Shown: one piece after another, positions 18,851 to 27,010 of the stretch | Position numbering within the stretch: the stretch's first letter is position 1 | Layout of the letters: each line of letters opens with the position of its first letter | Translations under genes and position numbers: made by a program | The notes under the pieces: generated by a model | What the model was told of the DNA's origin: nothing | Databases searched by the model: none | The model's input: the letters and a program-made list of their open reading frames with translations, nothing else | Assembly (NCBI RefSeq): GCF_038397745.1 | Contig: NZ_CP151636.1 | Location: forward strand, 930,001-994,000 | Reading direction: 5' to 3' | Length of the DNA: 64,000 nucleotides | Origin: Microbacterium sp. LWH11-1.2 | GTDB lineage: Bacteria > Actinomycetota > Actinomycetes > Actinomycetales > Microbacteriaceae

Positions 18851-20682
18851 AGGTTCCTTCCATGATCGCCGCCGAGCTGCGGCGCCTCACCGCGAGCAAG
18901 ATGGGCATCATCGCCCTCGTCGCGCTGATCTGCGTGCCGATCCTCTACGGCGGTCTCTACCTGTGGGCCAACCAGGACCCCTACGCGAAGTTCCCCGAGG
19001 TCCCTGTGGCGCTGGTCGTCGACGACGAGGGCGCCCCTGCCGCAACCTCAGGGAACCAGGGGGCCGGCTCCGACACCGTGAACTACGGCGAGGACGTGGC
19101 CGACAACCTCATCGACGGCAACGCCTTCGACTGGCAGCGGATGACCGCGGAAGAGGCCGCGGATGCTCTTCGCGAGGGCACCGTCGACTTCACCGTGACG
19201 ATCCCCGCCGACTTCTCCTCCGCGCTCACCTCGGCGGCGGGCGACGACCCGCACCAGGCGCGCATCGACCTGGAGACCAACGACGCCAACAACTACCTCG
19301 CCTCCTCGATGGGAACGCAGGCTGTCGAGAAGATCCGCAGCTCCGTGGCCGAGATGGTCGGGAGCGAGGCCGCCGAGCGTCTGCTCACCGGCCTGAGCGA
19401 CGTGCGCGACAGCCTGATCACCGCCGCCGACGGAGCGACCCAGCTGACCGATGGCGCGAACACCGCGGCATCCGGAAGCTCCACCCTCGCCGACGGCACG
19501 GCACAGCTCGCCGACGGCACCGCGCAGCTCGCGGCGGGCGCGCAGACACTGGCGAGCGGGGCGCAGCAGGTGAGCGCGGGGAACCGACAGCTCGCCGACG
19601 TCGCCGACCGCGCGGGTGCGGCCGTGCAGCAGGCCGCCGATGCGCTGCCCCAGGTGCGCGCCGACATCGCGACCACCCTCGCCGAGCAGGGCGTGACACA
19701 GGAGGAGATCGATCAGGTCCTCGCGGCCCTCGACCCTCTGGCGAGCCGCCTGCAGGACGGCAACTCGAAGGTGCAGACCGCGGTCGGCCAGGTCGATCAG
19801 CTCGCCGCCGGCGCCGCATCCCTCGCCTCCGGCGCCTCCGAGCTCGCGACCGGAGCGGGCACGGTCGCCAGCGGTGCGGCATCCGCGAATGCCGGCGCCG
19901 CTCAGCTCCGCGACGGACTCGGCACGCTCGCGGCGGGCACCGCGGAGCTGCGCGACGGGCTGTCCGAGGGGGTCGGGCAGATCCCGGCATCCACGCCCGA
20001 GCTCCGCTCGCTGCAGGCCGACACGATCGCCGACCCGGTGAAGGTCTCGAGCGACAAGGTCGCCTCGGCCGAGGACTACGGCGCCGGGCTCGCGCCGTTC
20101 TTCGCGGCGCTCTCGGCCTGGATCGGCATCTACGCGCTGTTCCTCATCGTCAAGCCGATCTCGCGTCGCGCGGTCACGGCGCTGCACTCCCCGATCCGCA
20201 TCACGCTCGCGGGATGGCTGACCCCCGCCATGCTGGGCGCCGTGCAGATGGTGGGACTGATGGGCATCCTCGCGATCACGCTCGGCTTCACCTTCGACAA
20301 TCCCATCGGCACACTCGGGGTGATGGTGCTCGCCTCGGCGACGTTCGCCGCGATCATCCTCACGCTGAACGTCTGGCTGGGATCCGTCGGGCAGTTCCTC
20401 GGCCTGGTGCTGATGGTGCTCCAGCTCGTCACCGCCGGCGGCACGTTCCCGTGGCAGACCCTCCCGGCCCCGCTCGCGGCCCTGCACCATGTGCTGCCGC
20501 TGGGATACGTCGTCGACGCGATGCGTCAGCTGATGTACGGCGGAGACCTCGCCCGGGCCGGCTGGGATCTGGCCGTCCTCGCCCTGTGGCTCGTCGGCGC
20601 CCTGGCGCTCGCGATGGTCGGGGTGACGCGCATGACGCACCGACGCACGCTGCGGGATCTGCAGCCGAGCCTCATCGGGTGA
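18847..20682 (+). CDS. YhgE/Pip-family membrane protein
   Basis: ATG 18847 (ATGA overlap) gives 611 residues. One membrane helix at about 18-36 (MGIIALVALICVPILYGGLYLWANQDPYAKFP, the YhgE N-terminal signature) leads into a large outer domain. That domain includes heptad-like repeats (LADGTAQLADGTAQLAAGAQ, residues about 205-380) predicted as long coiled coils. Five or six C-terminal helices form an ABC-2-type membrane domain. The family includes phage-infection protein Pip and exporters linked to secretion. It is the last gene of the TetR operon; the cargo is unknown. Confidence 0.92.
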   Translation: MKVPSMIAAELRRLTASKMGIIALVALICVPILYGGLYLWANQDPYAKFPEVPVALVVDDEGAPAATSGNQGAGSDTVNYGEDVADNLIDGNAFDWQRMTAEEAADALREGTVDFTVTIPADFSSALTSAAGDDPHQARIDLETNDANNYLASSMGTQAVEKIRSSVAEMVGSEAAERLLTGLSDVRDSLITAADGATQLTDGANTAASGSSTLADGTAQLADGTAQLAAGAQTLASGAQQVSAGNRQLADVADRAGAAVQQAADALPQVRADIATTLAEQGVTQEEIDQVLAALDPLASRLQDGNSKVQTAVGQVDQLAAGAASLASGASELATGAGTVASGAASANAGAAQLRDGLGTLAAGTAELRDGLSEGVGQIPASTPELRSLQADTIADPVKVSSDKVASAEDYGAGLAPFFAALSAWIGIYALFLIVKPISRRAVTALHSPIRITLAGWLTPAMLGAVQMVGLMGILAITLGFTFDNPIGTLGVMVLASATFAAIILTLNVWLGSVGQFLGLVLMVLQLVTAGGTFPWQTLPAPLAALHHVLPLGYVVDAMRQLMYGGDLARAGWDLAVLALWLVGALALAMVGVTRMTHRRTLRDLQPSLIG

Positions 20683-20767
20683 ACCCTGTCCGCCGGAGCG
20701 CTCCTGCAGCCAGGACCTCCGGCGGATATGATGCGAAGGCGCGGCCCTGAAACGCGCACTGGGGCTC

Positions 20768-20786
20768 GGTGGGACTGAGTCCCACC
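20768..20786. promoter_or_regulatory. 8-3-8 dyad in the leader of the acylase gene
   Basis: GGTGGGAC-TGA-GTCCCACC is a perfect dyad 26 bp before the ATG of the penicillin-acylase-family gene. It could be an operator, a leader hairpin or the terminator of the YhgE gene 86 bp upstream. Confidence 0.5.
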
Positions 20787-20812
20787 TGCTATCCCGAGAA
20801 GAGCGTTCAACG

Positions 20813-23500
20813 ATGACGACTGATTCGCCGGCCACCGCCGTCCCCTCCCGCCCTTCTCTGGGCGTCCGGATCGGGCGGATCGCGTTCCTCGTCGTCGCCG
20901 CGATCGTCGTGATCGCGGTCGCCGCAGCCTTCTTCGTCACGTGGACGATCCAGCGGTCGTTCCCGCAGACCGAGGGCGCGATCGAGGTGGAAGGGCTCAC
21001 GGCCGCCGTCACGGTGCAGCGCGATGCCAGCGGCGTGCCGACGATCACCGCCGACTCGACGGACGACCTCTTCTACGCGCAGGGATTCGTGCACGCGCAG
21101 GACCGCTTCTTCGAGATGGACTTCCGCCGGCACGTGACATCGGGGCGCGTCGCCGAGATGTTCGGGGCCTCGCAGGCCGGAACCGACGCCTTCCTCCGCA
21201 CGCTCGGCTGGCGCAAGGTCGCCGAGGCAGAGGTCGAGGCGATGGACGACGTGACCCTGAGCTACTACGAGGCATACGCCGCCGGCGTCAACGCGTATCT
21301 CGCCTCGCGCTCGGGCGCAGAGCTCTCGCTGGAATATGCCGTGCTCGGCATGCAGAACCCGGACTACGCCCCTGAGCCCTGGGAGCCCGCCGACTCCGTC
21401 GCCTGGCTCAAGGCCATGGCCTGGGATCTGCGCGGCAACGTCGAGGACGAGACCGAGCGCGCGCTCCTCGCCGCCGAGCTGGATGCCGGCCCCGCGGGTG
21501 ACGATGCGTCGGATGCCGCAGACGACACGACCGCGATGCTCGAGAGGCTCTACCCGGAGTATCCGTTCGAGGAGAATCCGGTGATCGTCCCGAAGATCTC
21601 GACGGTCCCCGCGCTCGAGACGGATGCCGAACCCGCCGCCTTCCTGTCCGACACGGGCGCTGACGTGCAGCAGGCGGTCACGACCGTGGAGTGGGAGAAG
21701 ACCTCCGACGTGATCGCCGCGGCGAGCATGCTCGTGGGCGACCTGGGCGAGGGCATCGGATCGAACTCCTGGGTCGTCTCCGGCGACCTCACCGACACGG
21801 GGATGCCGCTGCTGGCCAACGACCCGCACCTCGGAGCATCCCTCCCCTCCGTCTGGTACCAGGTGCAGCTGAAGTGCTCGACGGTGAATGCGGACTGCCC
21901 GTTCGACGTCGGCGGCTTCTCCTTCTCCGGCCTTCCCGGCATCGTGATCGGGCACAACCAGAAGGTCGCGTGGGGCTTCACGAACCTCACCACCGATGTC
22001 ACGGACCTCTACATCGAGCGCGTGCAGGGGGACGAGTACTGGCGCGACGGCGTCCTCGTGCCCCTCGAGGAGAGCACCGAGACGATCGAGGTCGCGGGCG
22101 GCGACGACATCGAGCTGACCATCCGCTCCACGGTCCACGGCCCGATCATCTCCGGGCTCACCGACGACTTCACTGCGATCGCCGAAGACCCGGTCCCCGC
22201 GCTCGAGGCGGGCATTCCGGGAGGCCCCGATCTGTTCTCCGGCGGAACCCTGCCAGAGCCGAAGGTGGAACCCGAGTACGCGGTCAGCCTTCGCTGGACC
22301 GCCCTCGACCCCGGCACGGCCGCGACCGCGATCTTCGCGCTCTCGACCGCGCAGGACTTCGACGACTTCCGCTACGCCGCCTCACTCTTCGACGTGCCCG
22401 CGCAGAACCTCATCTACGCCGACACCGACGGCAACATCGGCTACCAGACGCCGGGGCGCCTGCCGATCCGCGGCGCGGGCGACGGGTGGATGCCGCAGCC
22501 CGGATGGGACAGCAGCTACGACTGGACCGGATTCATCCCGTTCGAGGAGCTGCCGGTTTCGTACAACCCGACCTCGGGCTACATCGTCACCGCGAACAAC
22601 GCGATCGTCACCGACGACTACGAGTACTTCCTCTCCCGCGATTGGGACTACGGGTACCGCGCCGCCCGCATCACCTACCTGATCGAACGTCGCGCCGCCG
22701 CCGGGCCTCTGACGGCGAAGGACATGCGCGCCATCCAGATGGACAACGAGATGTGGATCGGCAAGCAGCTCGCCGCCGCCCTCGCCGACATCGAGGTCTC
22801 CGGGGCGGGCCCGCGAGAGGCCGTCGAGCTGCTCCGCTCCTGGGACGCGCAGAACACGGCATCCTCCGCCGCCGCCGCGTACGCGAACGTGCTCTGGTCG
22901 AACCTCGTGCAGAACATCTTCGGCCGACGCGAGCAGCCGCTTCCCATCGACGGACAAGCCCGGCTGTTCACGGTCGTGGCGGGCATGCTGGAGGATCCGT
23001 CGGATCCGCTCTGGACCAACACGGAGCTCGATGTCGACGGGATGGACGAGATGCTCGCGCTCTCGGCCGAAGACGCCTATGACGAGCTCTCCGGGCTTCA
23101 GGGCACGGCGGTCGCGCTCTGGAACTGGGGCGACCTGCACGCGATCACCCTCCGCAGCGACACCCTCGGCGCCTCGGGCATCGCGCCGATCGAGGCCCTC
23201 TTCAACCGCGGCCCCTTCCGTGTCGGCGGCGGAGCATCGGTCGTGAACGCGACGGGGTGGGAGCTCGGCACCTCCTACGCGACCACCACGGTGCCCTCGA
23301 TGCGCATGGTGGTCGACCTGTCGGACTTCGACGCCTCGACGTGGATCCACCTCACCGGGGCCTCCGGCCATGCGTTCGCCGAGCACTACGTGGATCAGAC
23401 CGAAGACTGGGCGGTCGGCATCCAGCGTCCGTGGGCGTTCTCCGCGAAGGCGGTCGACACCGCCGCCCGGCACACGCTGGTGCTGACGCCCGCCGGCTGA
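20813..23500 (+). CDS. Penicillin-acylase-family Ntn hydrolase
   Basis: 895 residues. An N-terminal membrane helix (about 20-45) anchors or exports the protein. DLFYAQGFVHAQDRFFEMDFRR is the family's alpha-subunit signature. Ser317 in GIGSNSW is the expected N-terminal nucleophile exposed by autocleavage, followed by LLANDPHLG, and the Asn of TANNAI is the oxyanion residue. Members cleave amide bonds of beta-lactams, acyl-homoserine lactones or lipopeptides; the substrate here is unknown. It is a single-gene unit behind a 130-bp leader. Confidence 0.94.
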   Translation: MTTDSPATAVPSRPSLGVRIGRIAFLVVAAIVVIAVAAAFFVTWTIQRSFPQTEGAIEVEGLTAAVTVQRDASGVPTITADSTDDLFYAQGFVHAQDRFFEMDFRRHVTSGRVAEMFGASQAGTDAFLRTLGWRKVAEAEVEAMDDVTLSYYEAYAAGVNAYLASRSGAELSLEYAVLGMQNPDYAPEPWEPADSVAWLKAMAWDLRGNVEDETERALLAAELDAGPAGDDASDAADDTTAMLERLYPEYPFEENPVIVPKISTVPALETDAEPAAFLSDTGADVQQAVTTVEWEKTSDVIAAASMLVGDLGEGIGSNSWVVSGDLTDTGMPLLANDPHLGASLPSVWYQVQLKCSTVNADCPFDVGGFSFSGLPGIVIGHNQKVAWGFTNLTTDVTDLYIERVQGDEYWRDGVLVPLEESTETIEVAGGDDIELTIRSTVHGPIISGLTDDFTAIAEDPVPALEAGIPGGPDLFSGGTLPEPKVEPEYAVSLRWTALDPGTAATAIFALSTAQDFDDFRYAASLFDVPAQNLIYADTDGNIGYQTPGRLPIRGAGDGWMPQPGWDSSYDWTGFIPFEELPVSYNPTSGYIVTANNAIVTDDYEYFLSRDWDYGYRAARITYLIERRAAAGPLTAKDMRAIQMDNEMWIGKQLAAALADIEVSGAGPREAVELLRSWDAQNTASSAAAAYANVLWSNLVQNIFGRREQPLPIDGQARLFTVVAGMLEDPSDPLWTNTELDVDGMDEMLALSAEDAYDELSGLQGTAVALWNWGDLHAITLRSDTLGASGIAPIEALFNRGPFRVGGGASVVNATGWELGTSYATTTVPSMRMVVDLSDFDASTWIHLTGASGHAFAEHYVDQTEDWAVGIQRPWAFSAKAVDTAARHTLVLTPAG

Positions 23501-23559
23501 ACCACGGGGTCGCTGAGCCATCGAAGCGCCCGCACAGCCGGGTCGACTACCGTTGACGG

Positions 23560-24321
23560 GTGCCGACCAGCTACCTCGCCCCGAAGGGCACCCCCGTCAC
23601 CCTGCTCGAATACGAGTACGGCGGGGCGACCCTCATCGCCGAGACCTTCGGCGAGGGCGAGCACACCTTCCTGCTGCTGCACGGCATCGGAATGGGGCGC
23701 AGCGTCTACCTCGACGTGGTGCAGCGTCTCGACGGCCGTGTGATCGCACTCGACCTGCCGGGCTTCGGTGAGGCGCCGGAGCCCACCCGGAACCTCACGA
23801 TGGAGCGTCACGCCGACCTCGTCGCCGCCTACCTCCGTCACACCGGCGAGGAACCCGTGATCGTCATCGGGCACTCGATGGGGAGTCAGATCGCGGCCGA
23901 GCTCGCGGCACGGCATCCGTCGCTCGTCGCGAAGGTGATCCTCGCCGGACCGACCGTCGACAAGGCGGCGCGCAACGTCGCATCCCAGGCGAGGTACCTG
24001 CTGATCGACCTGCTGGGCGAGCGTCCGCTCGTGATCTGGCGCGGCGCGAGGGAGTATCTGCGCGGTGGCCCGCACCTGATCCGGAAGATCCGCGCCACGA
24101 TCGTGCATGAGCCCGAAGACGCGTTCGTCCGCATCGACTGCCCGGTGCTGGTGCTGCGAGGAGAGGACGACCCGCTCGCACCGATGAGCTGGTGCCAGGC
24201 GATCATCGACGCGATCCCCGGCGCCGACCTGAAGGTCATCCCCGACCACGGTCACGGCACCCTGATCACCGACTCTGAGCCGGCCGCCCGCCTGATCCAG
24301 CGCTTCGCGGACGCCCGCTGA
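23560..24321 (+). CDS. Alpha/beta hydrolase
   Basis: 253 residues from GTG 23560. HGIGMGRSVYLDVVQRL holds the HG oxyanion motif, GHSMGSQIA the nucleophile elbow (Ser about 108), and LRGEDDPLAP and DHGHGTL the acid and His. It is a cytoplasmic hydrolase of the haloperoxidase/BioH-like type. Its stop is nearly adjacent to the convergent small gene. The substrate is unknown. Confidence 0.92.
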   Translation: MPTSYLAPKGTPVTLLEYEYGGATLIAETFGEGEHTFLLLHGIGMGRSVYLDVVQRLDGRVIALDLPGFGEAPEPTRNLTMERHADLVAAYLRHTGEEPVIVIGHSMGSQIAAELAARHPSLVAKVILAGPTVDKAARNVASQARYLLIDLLGERPLVIWRGAREYLRGGPHLIRKIRATIVHEPEDAFVRIDCPVLVLRGEDDPLAPMSWCQAIIDAIPGADLKVIPDHGHGTLITDSEPAARLIQRFADAR

Positions 24322-24322
24322 A

Positions 24323-24499
24323 TCAGGGGTAGCCCCGGAACCTGACGCTGTCGGACGCGGAGTCGTCGAGCGCCTTCGACAGCGCCGGATCCACCGCGAA
24401 TCCGTCCGGATCGGCCCCGCGCGACGCCCGAGGCCGCCGCATCAGCATCGCGAACCACGCCACAGCGATCACGCCGAGGACGATCAGGAACGTCTCCAT
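24323..24499 (-). CDS. Small membrane protein, 58 residues
   Basis: ATG 24499 gives a protein with one N-terminal transmembrane helix (METFLIVLGVIAVAWFAMLM) and a short polar tail ending SVRFRGYP. It is convergent with the hydrolase gene, with one base between stop codons. Start choice and coding status rest on the clear helix and the fit between neighbours. No family is recognised. Confidence 0.6.
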   Translation of the reverse strand: METFLIVLGVIAVAWFAMLMRRPRASRGADPDGFAVDPALSKALDDSASDSVRFRGYP

Positions 24500-24562
24500 G
24501 GCAGCACGGTACCGCCCCCGCGCATATTTCTCCAGGTCGGTCACCGGTGCCGCTGCGCAGCC

Positions 24563-24648
24563 GTTCACAATTCAGCCAGAATCTCGCGCTGACTGCGAAT
24601 ACCGGGCTCGCGAGGGCTGTCGGGCACCGTTCTTGCTGAATTGTGAAC
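24563..24648. repeat. 86-bp palindromic repeat, copy 2
   Basis: Ends GTTCACAATTCAGCCAGAAT and GTTCTTGCTGAATTGTGAAC. The copy covers the last 25 or so codons and the stop of the DUF559 gene on the minus strand. Confidence 0.9.
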
Positions 24649-25523
24649 GTCGATCGCCGGTGAATCGCGGACCGAGCACCTCGATGACCTCCCGCAGTGC
24701 CTTCTGCACGGTCTGCCGGTCACCGAGGATGTCCGTCGCCAGCGGACGGATCGTCACGTATCCGCGGCGGGCGGCCGCGAGGTCGCGGCGCCGGTCGTCC
24801 TGCTGCTTCTGCCATCCCTCATGGAACTCCTTGCTGTCGCATTCGATGATCAGCCAACCCTCCACGACGAAGTCCACCCGCCCGACGCCGGCGATGAACA
24901 CCTGCGTCTCGAATAGGGCGCCGATGGCCCGGAGGATCAGGCGCACGAATGTCTCGGGTCCCGATTCGGCGGAGCCGTCGACGAGCCCACGCACGGCCTT
25001 CAACCGGGCCGGCAGTCCGGCGAAGACCTCGTCCACCTGAGAAGCCGTCAGCAGGCCGTGATGCACCAGGCTGTCCAGCGTGGCGACCGCGGCGCGGGGC
25101 TCCTGGCACCGCACCGCGTGACGTGCTGCGTCGATCAACGGCGCGACGTGGAGGAGCTCCGGCGTGACAGACGAGAGGTTCCAATGAAGGGTGACGTGCC
25201 GCCCCTTCGGTGAGCGCAACCGAGAGCTCCCTCGCGTGACGAAGACGTGCAGGCCGCGCGGCCGGTGCACGAACACACCCATCAGCGCGAGCAGCGACAG
25301 ACACGTCAATCGCCCGCCGATCCGGACCGCTTCCACGATGTCTCCGTTCGCCTCGGCCAGGACGTAGCGATCGCGTCGGACATGTTGAAGGTGCCCCCCG
25401 TCGGACCTCCCGTGAGATCGAGCGGGCTGACATGCCCAGGGCGAGCAGGTCTGCCCGGGTGAAGGCGATGCGCGAATAGGCGGCGGCAGCGCGCTGCGGG
25501 ATGGTCCTCGTCTCATCAGTCAT
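24572..25523 (-). pseudogene. DUF559 (Vsr-like nuclease fold) gene with +1 frameshift
   Basis: The start at ATG 25523 encodes IPQRAAAAYSRIAFTRADLL..SARSISREVRRG, an AbiEi-antitoxin-like winged-helix N-terminus. The continuation is in another frame: LQHVRRDRYVLAEANGDIVEAVRIGGRL and onward to DFVVEGWLIIECDSKEFH and YVTIRPLATDIL, the PD-(D/E)XK-like DUF559 core. The frames meet at a run of six G (C at 25394-25399 on the plus strand). Removing one G restores a 316-residue product. Either the gene is broken or phase-variable, or the base is a sequencing error. The tail after FTGDRRSQFSKN is translated from the 86-bp repeat. Confidence 0.8.
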
Positions 25524-25631
25524 CCGAGAAGTGTGTGAACAACCCGCTCTCGTAGGGCCCAGGAGTGGGGGATTGTGGACGAAGTTCCGCCACGCTCGGT
25601 CGGTGCAGAAGTAGTTTCAGCGAGGCGCGCC

Positions 25632-25716
25632 GTGCATAATTCAGCAAGAACTTCGCGGATGCGGCGTACTCGTGGCCGAGAGAGCCGCAGAGTCGCGTTC
25701 TTGCTGAATAGTGAAC
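25632..25716. repeat. 85-bp palindromic repeat, copy 3
   Basis: Ends GTGCATAATTCAGCAAGAAC and GTTCTTGCTGAATAGTGAAC. It lies between the DUF559 gene start and the end of the Mrp operon, so that copies 2 and 3 bracket the DUF559 gene. Confidence 0.88.
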
Positions 25717-25764
25717 GTCGCGCGTCGAAGCCCGACGTCCTCATGGCCCGGACGCCGCTCGGCA

Positions 25765-26154
25765 CTACCCCGCGCCGGGAGGGGTCTGCTTCGATTCGGC
25801 GAGCTCGTCGACGATGAGGCTCCGCTCGTCGGTCGTGCCGTTGCGGTAGGCCTGCCGGCCGACGATGTGGGCCGAGAGCGGCGCGGTGGCGAACTGCATC
25901 AGCACGATCGGAGCCACCAGGACGAGGCCGATCAGGATGCCGCCGACCGAGCGCTGCGACAGTGCGACCGCGCCGCAGATGAGCACGAGGCCGAGCACCT
26001 GCGGCTTCGTGGCCGCATGCAGCCGGGACGGCACGTCGCGGAAGTGCAGCAGGCCGACGGCGGCCGAGAGGCAGAGCAGGGCGCCGAGCAGGATCAGCAC
26101 GAGCACCGCCACATCGATGACGGCGTCGGGGATCAGGAGACCGAGCACGTTCAT
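25765..26154 (-). CDS. mrpG: Na+/H+ antiporter subunit G
   Basis: 129 residues, ATG 26154. Three membrane helices with the MnhG motif GLLHFRDVPSRLHAATKPQVLG. It is the last gene of the Mrp operon and overlaps mrpF by 4 bp (ATGA). Mrp complexes exchange Na+ for H+ across the cell membrane and serve pH and salt tolerance. The C-terminus is a polar tail of about 25 residues. Confidence 0.95.
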   Translation of the reverse strand: MNVLGLLIPDAVIDVAVLVLILLGALLCLSAAVGLLHFRDVPSRLHAATKPQVLGLVLICGAVALSQRSVGGILIGLVLVAPIVLMQFATAPLSAHIVGRQAYRNGTTDERSLIVDELAESKQTPPGAG

Positions 26155-26420
26155 TGCGTCGTGTTGTCCCTTCTCGCGACGAAGCGGGCGACGGCGATCG
26201 AGCCGAACACCCCGATCGCGGCGATGATCAGCAGCACCGGGATGCTGCGGGTGTGCCCGTTGATCGCCATCTCGGCGCCGAGCACGCACATCACCTCGGT
26301 GAGCAGCACGTCGGAGGCGACCGCGCGGTCGAGGATCGACGGCCCCCGCACGATCCGGATCACGGTGAGGATCGCGGCGACGCCGAACACCACCATGATC
26401 ACCAGCAGGAGGATGTTCAT
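26151..26420 (-). CDS. mrpF: Na+/H+ antiporter subunit F
   Basis: 89 residues and three membrane helices, with the MnhF motif RIVRGPSILDRAVASDVLLT and a short GEM-like segment. Both neighbours overlap by 4 bp, giving coupled translation. It is a small membrane subunit of the Mrp complex. Confidence 0.95.
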   Translation of the reverse strand: MNILLLVIMVVFGVAAILTVIRIVRGPSILDRAVASDVLLTEVMCVLGAEMAINGHTRSIPVLLIIAAIGVFGSIAVARFVARRDNTTQ

Positions 26421-27010
26421 CGGGCACCGCCTCTCGGGGATCCGCCGACGCCGACCGAGCGCTCGTCGGCCTTCAGCGCACGGTACTGCTCCGGGTCGCC
26501 CAGCGCGCGCACGATCCGCCGTTCCCAGAGGAGGACGCCCGCACGCTGCCTCTCGACGTCGGCGGCGTCGCGCACGCCGATCACGTGCAGGTAGAGGATG
26601 CGCCGGTCACGATCCGCCTCGACGATGAGCGAGCCGGGGATCAGCGAGGAGGTGACCGCGACGTGGGTCATCACGAGGTCGTCGGCGTACCGCAGCGGCA
26701 CCGCGATGATCGCGGCTCCCGGCTGGCGACGGAAGTCGAAGACCTGCACCGTGACCGACAGCGCCCCGCGCAGAACGGCGAACAGGAACTGCACGACGAA
26801 CAGCGCCGCATACCAGACGTTGATGCGTCCGGACAGGGCGACCGTCGGCAGGCGGAACACGCGCGTGACGAACACGGCGACGATCAGTCCGGTGAGGAAC
26901 GACAGCACGGTGAACTGCGCCCAGAGCAGCATCCAGAGCACGACGAGCCAGGCCAGGAACGGCAGCTGCACGCGGATGTCGCGCCAGAGGTGACGACGGG
27001 TGTCTCTCAT
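26417..27010 (-). CDS. mrpE: Na+/H+ antiporter subunit E
   Basis: 197 residues. Two N-terminal membrane helices (LPFLAWLVVLWMLLW, FTVLSFLTGLIVAVFV), a third near 75, and the MnhE signature RYADDLVMTHVAVTSSLIPGSLIVEADRDRRILYLHVI in outline. A hydrophilic C-terminal tail follows. Overlaps mrpD and mrpF by 4 bp each. Confidence 0.95.
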   Translation of the reverse strand: MRDTRRHLWRDIRVQLPFLAWLVVLWMLLWAQFTVLSFLTGLIVAVFVTRVFRLPTVALSGRINVWYAALFVVQFLFAVLRGALSVTVQVFDFRRQPGAAIIAVPLRYADDLVMTHVAVTSSLIPGSLIVEADRDRRILYLHVIGVRDAADVERQRAGVLLWERRIVRALGDPEQYRALKADERSVGVGGSPRGGAR

